Source: Candidatus Allochristensenella caecavium (GTDB taxonomy: Bacteria; Bacillota; Clostridia; Christensenellales; QAND01). Taken from it: 64,000 bases of DNA. Shown here piece after piece: positions 59,337 to 64,000 of this stretch. Position 1 is the first letter of the stretch. The number at the start of each line of letters is the position of its first letter. Location: positions 1-64,000 of the forward strand of contig CAJFOS010000003.1 of NCBI GenBank assembly GCA_904397865.1, in the 5' to 3' direction. The notes beneath the pieces are model-generated. The model was not told where the DNA came from. It searched no databases and was given only the letters and a program-made list of their open reading frames with translations. A program made the translations under genes and the position numbers.

Positions 59337-59882
59337 ATGCAAACCTGCTTATCCAAATTTCGTTTATCCGCCAAGGAAAACCGTTCTGTCCTTACGTTGT
59401 GCGTGTGCGCGATGCTCATTGCGCTCAACCTGTTGTTGGACCGCGTCAGCATTCAGGTGTCGCCTTCGCTGCGCATAGGCGTCGGCTTTTTAACCAATGC
59501 GGTGGCCGCTGCGCTCTATGGCCCCGTGGTAGGCATCTGGGCCGGAGCGGCGACGGACATTCTTTCCTGCATTTTCTATCCCCGCGGTGCTTATTTCCCC
59601 GGCTACACGCTTACCGCTATCGTAGCGGGACTGATTTATGGGCTTGTGCTGTATCAGAACAAAAAGGGTATCAAGATTTATCACGCTTTTATCGCGCGGG
59701 GCCTGATTAGCTTAATATGCAACATTGGGTTAAACACCATCTGGAGTTCTATCTTTGTAGGCAAAGCAATCTCTGTAATACTCCCCGAACGGGTGCTGAA
59801 AAACCTTGCGCTTTGGCCGTTGGAAAGCCTGCTGTTGTACGCGGTGCTGGTGGTGGTCCAACGCGCGGTGCGCAAAAAATAG
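59337..59882 (+). CDS. folT: Folate ECF transporter S component FolT
   Basis: 181 residues, six predicted transmembrane helices, ECF substrate-capture subunit. LCVCAMLIALNLLLDRVSIQVSPSLRIGVGFLTNAVAAALYGPVVGIWAGAATDILSC follows the FolT pattern (RIGFGFLPVALAGMLFGP-like), with YPRGAYFPGYTLTAIVAGLIYG after it. It captures folates and passes them to the ECF energising module. Placed behind a THF riboswitch, which strongly supports the assignment. Confidence 0.93.
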   Translation: MQTCLSKFRLSAKENRSVLTLCVCAMLIALNLLLDRVSIQVSPSLRIGVGFLTNAVAAALYGPVVGIWAGAATDILSCIFYPRGAYFPGYTLTAIVAGLIYGLVLYQNKKGIKIYHAFIARGLISLICNIGLNTIWSSIFVGKAISVILPERVLKNLALWPLESLLLYAVLVVVQRAVRKK

Positions 59883-59964
59883 ACGAAAAAAACAGGGCGT
59901 ACCGTTCACAGGCGGCACGCCTTTTCACTTGGCCAAAGGAAAATGAGGGGTGGTGCTGTTCGTT

Positions 59965-60603
59965 ATGTCCCAAACCAAAATCCGCCAGGTCCCCGCCCAA
60001 CAAATACGCATGAAAAAGTTGGTTGCCCGGCATATCTGGCCTTACATAAGACTGGCGGCCGCCTGCGCGGCGGTATCGTGCATCGCTTACGGGTTGATAT
60101 ACTTGTTCGCCGGGAAAAAACAGCCGGGCATGTGGCTGTTCATTATCGGCGCAGGCATGTTTCTCTTTATCGTTCTTCTTGCCATCCTGTTGTACGCTTT
60201 TCCGCTTGATTGGCTACGCATTGTGTATCAGCAGCGTGTCCTGGGACAAAAACTGGATGAAAATCAGGAGCCGTTTCTTTCGCCCAAAAGGGATATTTTT
60301 TACAATGCCAAATGGTTTATCGGAGTGAACCAGTATGGACGGTTGGTGTTATTAAACCGAGATTTCATTGTGCAGTATGAAGAATGCAGAAAACAAAGAG
60401 TTTACAGGTCGTCCATTTTTTGGTATAAAGTCAAAATACAAACGAACTGTGGACATATGCGGGTTTGGTTGTCTTCCCAACGTTCGGCGGATTTATTGCG
60501 CCAATGGATACGCGGGAGCATTGCCATGGAACCGGCCGAAGCATCAACCATCCGACAAGAAAGACCAGACATGCAAATGCACATGTCTGGTCTTTGCTTT
60601 TAG
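59965..60603 (+). CDS. Small membrane protein of unknown function
   Basis: About 212 residues. Two hydrophobic helices (YIRLAAACAAVSCIAYGLIYLF and MWLFIIGAGMFLFIVLLAILLYAF) precede a basic soluble part of about 130 residues (IFYNAKWFIGVNQYGRLVLLNRDFIVQYEE...IQTNCGHMRVWLSSQRSADLLRQWI), which looks like a PH/YcxB-type domain at low confidence. The start ATG follows GAGGGGTGGTG. The last 15 codons lie inside a transcription terminator stem (60560-60595), which is unusual for a real C-terminus. Possibly co-transcribed with folT. Confidence 0.6.
   Translation: MSQTKIRQVPAQQIRMKKLVARHIWPYIRLAAACAAVSCIAYGLIYLFAGKKQPGMWLFIIGAGMFLFIVLLAILLYAFPLDWLRIVYQQRVLGQKLDENQEPFLSPKRDIFYNAKWFIGVNQYGRLVLLNRDFIVQYEECRKQRVYRSSIFWYKVKIQTNCGHMRVWLSSQRSADLLRQWIRGSIAMEPAEASTIRQERPDMQMHMSGLCF
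60560..60600. terminator. Terminator inside the 3' end of the small membrane protein gene
   Basis: AAAGACCAGACATG / CATGTCTGGTCTTT, a 14-bp stem with T-runs on both strands. It ends the folT-side transcript and the convergent phosphate operon. Confidence 0.9.
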
Positions 60604-60618
60604 GGGGAAGAGCGGGTG

Positions 60619-61323
60619 TCATGCCGGCGACGCGTTAAATCGGTACCCGATGCCTCGCACGGTTTCAATCAAAAGCGGTTCAGCCGGATTCTTTTCGATT
60701 TTCTTACGCAGATAGCGGATATGGACATCCAGCGTACGCGTATCATCAGATTGCGGATAGCCCCACACCTGGTCGAACAGCACATGACGGCTCATCGCTC
60801 GGCCGGCATTGCGCATTAGCGTGTACAACAGTTCAAATTCTTTATAGCTCAATTCCAGGGGCTTGCCGTCACGGTACGCGCGCCGTGAACCCAGCGCCAG
60901 CGTAATGCCGGCACAGGAGATGGTTTCCGGCGGTTCTTCAGCTTGCGGCGTATTGCCACGGCGAGTCAATGCCCGTACGCGTGCCACCATTTCTTTGGTG
61001 GAAAAAGGCTTGACCATATAATCATCTGCTCCCAGTTCCAGGCCAATCACCCGGTCAACCTCGTCCGTGCGTGCCGTCAAAAACAGGATTTTAGTATCGT
61101 GTGTCGAAGCATTTTCGCGTAGCATCCGACATAGTGCCAATCCATCCGGCTGCGGCATCATCCAGTCCAGAATCGCCACTGCGGGTGGTTGTTGCAGGCA
61201 GGCCTGCCAAAACGCCGGGCTCTGTTCAAAGGTACGGACACGGAAACCCGCCTGTTCAAGCGAAAAACTTGTCAATTGCAGGATATGAGGCTCGTCATCC
61301 ACCACATAGACCCATTGCGCCAT
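60619..61323 (-). CDS. OmpR/PhoB-family response regulator
   Basis: 234 residues. Receiver (WVYVVDDEPHILQLTSFSLEQAGFRVRTFE; phospho-acceptor Asp in VAILDWMMPQPDGLALC; ILFLTARTDEVDRVIGLELGADDYMVKPFSTKEMVARV) and a winged-helix output domain (LTLALGSRRAYRDGKPLELSYKEFELLYTLMRNAGRAMSRHVLFDQVWGY...DDTRTLDVHIRYLRKKIEKNP...IETVRGIGYRF). Resembles PhoP/PhoB. It lies last in the pst-phoU operon, so it likely controls phosphate genes, but no histidine kinase is adjacent. Confidence 0.9.
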   Translation of the reverse strand: MAQWVYVVDDEPHILQLTSFSLEQAGFRVRTFEQSPAFWQACLQQPPAVAILDWMMPQPDGLALCRMLRENASTHDTKILFLTARTDEVDRVIGLELGADDYMVKPFSTKEMVARVRALTRRGNTPQAEEPPETISCAGITLALGSRRAYRDGKPLELSYKEFELLYTLMRNAGRAMSRHVLFDQVWGYPQSDDTRTLDVHIRYLRKKIEKNPAEPLLIETVRGIGYRFNASPA

Positions 61324-61340
61324 GACGGCACCTCCTTGCC

Positions 61341-62015
61341 TTACTGTTTGTCTTGCAAATAGATTTCGCGCGGATGGCGGCCGCTGGACAGATAAATCGC
61401 CCATTCCGCGATGTTGGTCGCATGGTCGCCAATGCGTTCGATGTATTTAGCAATCATCATACAATCCACCGCCTGCGTGACATCGTCCGGTTGTTCGCGA
61501 ATCGATTCGGCAACGCCCGCAATGCAACGTGTAAATTGCTTGTTGATGCTTTCATCATTATGGCAGACGTGCTGTGCTGTTTGCTCGTTTTTCGTAAAAA
61601 AGCTATCCAGCGCCGCATCGTATTGCTGGCAGGCTTCCTCCAGCATACCAGGCAACAGTTGTGCTGCGTGCAGGTCGGGCAGGGCGTTGTCACGTTCCAT
61701 GATTTCACAGATATCCGCACACTGGTCCGCCGTACGCTCCAAATCCGTAATGATTTTCAATGTGCCCGTAATGGTGCGCAAATCCCCCGCAATAGGGGAT
61801 TCCCGTGTTATCAGCCGCAGACACAGCTGTTCGATTCGGCGTTCCATGGCATTGACAGTAAAATCGCCGCGGACAACGCTGCCCGCCAGCTCCGCATCAT
61901 TCTCCCGCAAAACCTTGATGGTCTTGCGCAGTACGCCGTGTACCTGCGCCCCCATGTCAACGATTTCCTTGTGCAAAAGTGCGAGCTCTTGATTAAAACG
62001 TTCTCTTGGTGCCAT
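61341..62015 (-). CDS. phoU: Phosphate transport regulator PhoU
   Basis: 224 residues, two three-helix PhoU repeats. RFNQELALLHKEIVDMGAQVHGVLRKTIKVLRENDAELAG and the second copy with CHNDESINKQFTRCIAGVAESIREQPDDVTQAVDCMMIAKYIERIGDHATNIAEWAIYLSSG both carry the E-x-x-x-D metal motif (RIEQLCLRLITRESP/ LERTADQCADI; YIERIGDHATNIAEW). It damps PhoR signalling when phosphate is plentiful. The ATG at 62015 follows CAGGAGG. Confidence 0.95.
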   Translation of the reverse strand: MAPRERFNQELALLHKEIVDMGAQVHGVLRKTIKVLRENDAELAGSVVRGDFTVNAMERRIEQLCLRLITRESPIAGDLRTITGTLKIITDLERTADQCADICEIMERDNALPDLHAAQLLPGMLEEACQQYDAALDSFFTKNEQTAQHVCHNDESINKQFTRCIAGVAESIREQPDDVTQAVDCMMIAKYIERIGDHATNIAEWAIYLSSGRHPREIYLQDKQ

Positions 62016-62031
62016 TGATAAGCCTCCTGTA

Positions 62032-62793
62032 TCAACCAAACCGGCCGGTGATGTAATCTTCCGTGCGTTTGTCCTGCGGTTTGCGGAAAATCTGGTCTGT
62101 ATCGTCATATTCAACAATTTCTCCATGCAAGAAGAACGCGGTGCGGTCTGAAATACGGCCGGCCTGCTGCATATTGTGTGTAACGATGACGATGGTATAC
62201 TGCTCTTTCAGCTCCCCCATCAAATCCTCAATACGAGAGGTGGAAATGGGGTCCAGCGCACTGGTGGGTTCGTCCATCAGCAGCACCTCGGGTTCCACCG
62301 CCAACAACCGAGCAATGCACAACCGTTGTTGTTGGCCGCCGGAAAGCCCCAGCGCGCTTTTTTTCAGACGGTCGGACACCTCATCCCAAAGCGCTGCGCC
62401 ACGCAGGCTTTTTTCTACAATAGCATCCAGCTCCGCTTTTTTCTTAATGCCATGAACACGCGGACCGTACGCAATATTATCGTAAATGGACATGGGGAAA
62501 GGGTTGGGTGTTTGAAAGACCATGCCGACGCGTTTGCGCAGCATAGAGATATCATAGGTGTACAGGTCTTGGCCATGAAAGCGCAGGTCGCCTTCGATAC
62601 GTACGCCTTCGATTAAATCATTCATCCGGTTCAGCGTGCGCAAAAATGTCGATTTGCCGCAGCCAGAAGGCCCAATCAGCGCCGTTACAGCGTTGGCGGG
62701 GATATCCATATTGATTTTTTTCAAAGCCTGCGTGGGTCCGTAATACAAATCCAGGTCCCGAGCAGAGAGAATGGGGTTGGGTTTGACTTCCAT
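62032..62793 (-). CDS. pstB: Phosphate ABC transporter ATP-binding protein
   Basis: 253 residues. Walker [21 protein letters not shown] (PstB hallmark), Q-loop [20 protein letters not shown], signature [36 protein letters not shown], switch His [13 protein letters not shown]. It powers high-affinity phosphate import. The gene is 3 nt after pstA. Confidence 0.97.
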   Translation of the reverse strand: MEVKPNPILSARDLDLYYGPTQALKKINMDIPANAVTALIGPSGCGKSTFLRTLNRMNDLIEGVRIEGDLRFHGQDLYTYDISMLRKRVGMVFQTPNPFPMSIYDNIAYGPRVHGIKKKAELDAIVEKSLRGAALWDEVSDRLKKSALGLSGGQQQRLCIARLLAVEPEVLLMDEPTSALDPISTSRIEDLMGELKEQYTIVIVTHNMQQAGRISDRTAFFLHGEIVEYDDTDQIFRKPQDKRTEDYITGRFG

Positions 62794-62796
62794 TGA

Positions 62797-63720
62797 TTAT
62801 GCTTCTCCTTTTCCTTTGCGGCCAATACGTTTGGCCACGAACGAGGCGAGTGTGTTGAGGATGAGTACCAGCACCAGCAGTATGACGGCCACTGCAAAGG
62901 CGGAATCAAATGAAACGCCCTCCTTGGCCAGAAAGTACAGGTGGACGGACAGTGAACGTCCTGCGCTGAGAAAACCGGTCGGCATTTCCGTCACTGTGCC
63001 CATGGTATAAATGACGGCGGCTGTTTCACCGATGATGCGGCCAACTGACAGAATGACGCTGGTTAAAATACCCGCAATAGCGTTGGGAAGTACCACGTGC
63101 CAAATCGTATACAGTTTGCCGGCGCCCAACGCCAGCGACCCTTCCCGATAGCTCATCGGCACTGCCTGCAAAGCCTGTTCCGTTGTCCGGATGATGACGG
63201 GTAGCACCATGATGGCCAACGTCAGCGAACCGGAAAGGATGCTGTATCGGAAACCAAATCCCAGTACAAACAGCGCATATCCAAACAGGCCGAACAAAAT
63301 ACTGGGAATGCCCGCCAGACTTTCGGTTGCAAACCGGATGACTTCCAATACCTTTCCTTTTTTAGCATATTCGTTCAGGTAGATAGCGGAGAGAATGCCA
63401 ATCGGCGTTGCAATGACCAGTGTCAGTCCAATGAGCATCAGCGTGGAGACAATCATGCTTTGAATGCCATATTGCTCAAGGCCGGGTTTATAAGGCGTTG
63501 TAAATAAATCCCAGGACAGGTGGGGAATCCCCTGCAAAAGGATATAGCCGAGAATCAGCAGCAACGTACCGATAACCAGCACCGCGCTGCCGATGACTAT
63601 CCCGCGAATCAGACGGTCTCTACGTCGTTGTTTGCGGTGCTGTTTTTCAGCATCAGGCCACTGCGGTTTGACGTCGGTCGTGGGCGTGGATGAAGTGGTG
63701 GACGGAAGGCTCTGTTCCAT
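62797..63720 (-). CDS. pstA: Phosphate ABC transporter permease PstA
   Basis: 307 residues, six helices. The family motif GAGKLYTIWHVVLPNAIAGILTSVILSVGRIIGETAAVIYTMG includes the EAA loop. An N-terminal cytoplasmic extension (about 30 residues, TTSSTPTTDVKPQWPDAEKQHRKQRRRDR) is slightly longer than usual. The start overlaps the pstC stop by one base. Confidence 0.95.
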   Translation of the reverse strand: MEQSLPSTTSSTPTTDVKPQWPDAEKQHRKQRRRDRLIRGIVIGSAVLVIGTLLLILGYILLQGIPHLSWDLFTTPYKPGLEQYGIQSMIVSTLMLIGLTLVIATPIGILSAIYLNEYAKKGKVLEVIRFATESLAGIPSILFGLFGYALFVLGFGFRYSILSGSLTLAIMVLPVIIRTTEQALQAVPMSYREGSLALGAGKLYTIWHVVLPNAIAGILTSVILSVGRIIGETAAVIYTMGTVTEMPTGFLSAGRSLSVHLYFLAKEGVSFDSAFAVAVILLVLVLILNTLASFVAKRIGRKGKGEA

Positions 63721-64000
63721 TACTGCTCCCTCCTTTTATTCGATAGGGCGCGTAACAGAAGGTTCAACGCCATGATAAAGACAAACAGAACGACGCCTGT
63801 CGCATACAGGGCGTCCAGATGAAGACCGCTGGCATAACTCATTTCCAAAGCTACGTTGCCGGTCAGCGTACGGACGGGGTCGGTCAGCGACGTGGGGAAG
63901 AAGGGACGGTTGCCAGAGACCAGCAACACAGCCATCGTTTCGCCAATCGCCCGGCCCATGCCCAGCACAATGCCGCCCAGGATGGATTTTTTAGCGGCTG
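63720..64000 (-). CDS. pstC: Phosphate ABC transporter permease PstC, C-terminal part
   Basis: The window ends inside the gene; about 93 C-terminal residues are visible. KSILGGIVLGMGRAIGETMAVLLVSGN is the PstC EAA segment and VVLFVFIMALNLLLRALSNKRREQ the last helix and tail. The promoter, the pstS gene and possibly a histidine kinase lie beyond the right edge. Confidence 0.93.
   Translation of the reverse strand, partial: AAKKSILGGIVLGMGRAIGETMAVLLVSGNRPFFPTSLTDPVRTLTGNVALEMSYASGLHLDALYATGVVLFVFIMALNLLLRALSNKRREQ

Overview
The window is a gene-dense, mobile-element-free stretch of a low-to-mid GC Bacillota chromosome, most likely a member of the Clostridia (a Christensenellales/Oscillospirales-like gut or anaerobic lineage; this placement is inference). 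Supporting signs are T-box leaders, a spore-coat cotJABC operon, HPr kinase, a FHA-RodA-PBP cassette, a THF riboswitch with FolT, GTG/TTG starts and strong GGAGG ribosome sites, and a Re-citrate-synthase-like enzyme. The left edge is the end of an rRNA operon (5S rRNA tail, tRNA-Asn, terminator).

Layout. 0.8-4.4 kb (minus): nitrogen operon ACT protein - UPF0210/PFL protein - glutamine synthetase - ANTAR antiterminator. 4.7-8.3 kb (plus): membrane protein, dusB, greA, lysS. 8.4-10.7 kb: stand-alone FakA-type domain, membrane-anchored XRE regulator, DegV protein. 10.8-17.5 kb (plus): aminotransferase, homocitrate/Re-citrate synthase-like enzyme, small P-loop protein, thrC, DUF503 protein, trpS, SDR. 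17.6-22.9 kb: a Trp T-box ahead of a trpXYZ-type ABC importer, then a second T-box ahead of a CstA-family transporter. 22.9-27 kb: cotJABC (minus), a DUF5685 / J-domain / membrane protein trio, and an ArsR regulator with its own palindromic operator. 27-35 kb: FHA, RodA/FtsW, PBP, uvrC, HAD hydrolase, hprK, solute-binding lipoprotein-like protein. 35-43.6 kb: murB, PHP phosphoesterase, rapZ, whiA, dnaE, mtrB (TRAP), pfkA. 43.7-49 kb: ECF sigma/anti-sigma pair, metF divergent from a MetH-activation protein plus metH. 49-53.6 kb: second DegV, iron-type alcohol dehydrogenase, NAD-dependent epimerase, TipAS MerR regulator. 54-64 kb: HtrA protease, MacAB-type efflux system, THF riboswitch-folT, a small membrane protein, and a phosphate operon (pstC-pstA-pstB-phoU-response regulator, minus) running off the right edge.

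The most notable theme is tryptophan and amino-acid sensing. The same 25 kb holds a complete TRAP protein (mtrB, with the RNA-binding Lys/Lys/Arg set intact) and a classical Trp T-box with a UGG specifier controlling a Trp importer. The mtrB ribosome site itself is a regularly spaced UAG/GAG array that could be a TRAP autoregulatory site. A second full T-box precedes a CstA-family transporter, which hints that this CstA imports an amino acid or peptides, probably linked to Ile or Leu. A second theme is unusual initiation: three genes (ANTAR, J-domain, FHA) seem to start at ATC or CTG behind well-placed Shine-Dalgarno sequences.

No CRISPR array, prophage, transposase or defence island was seen.
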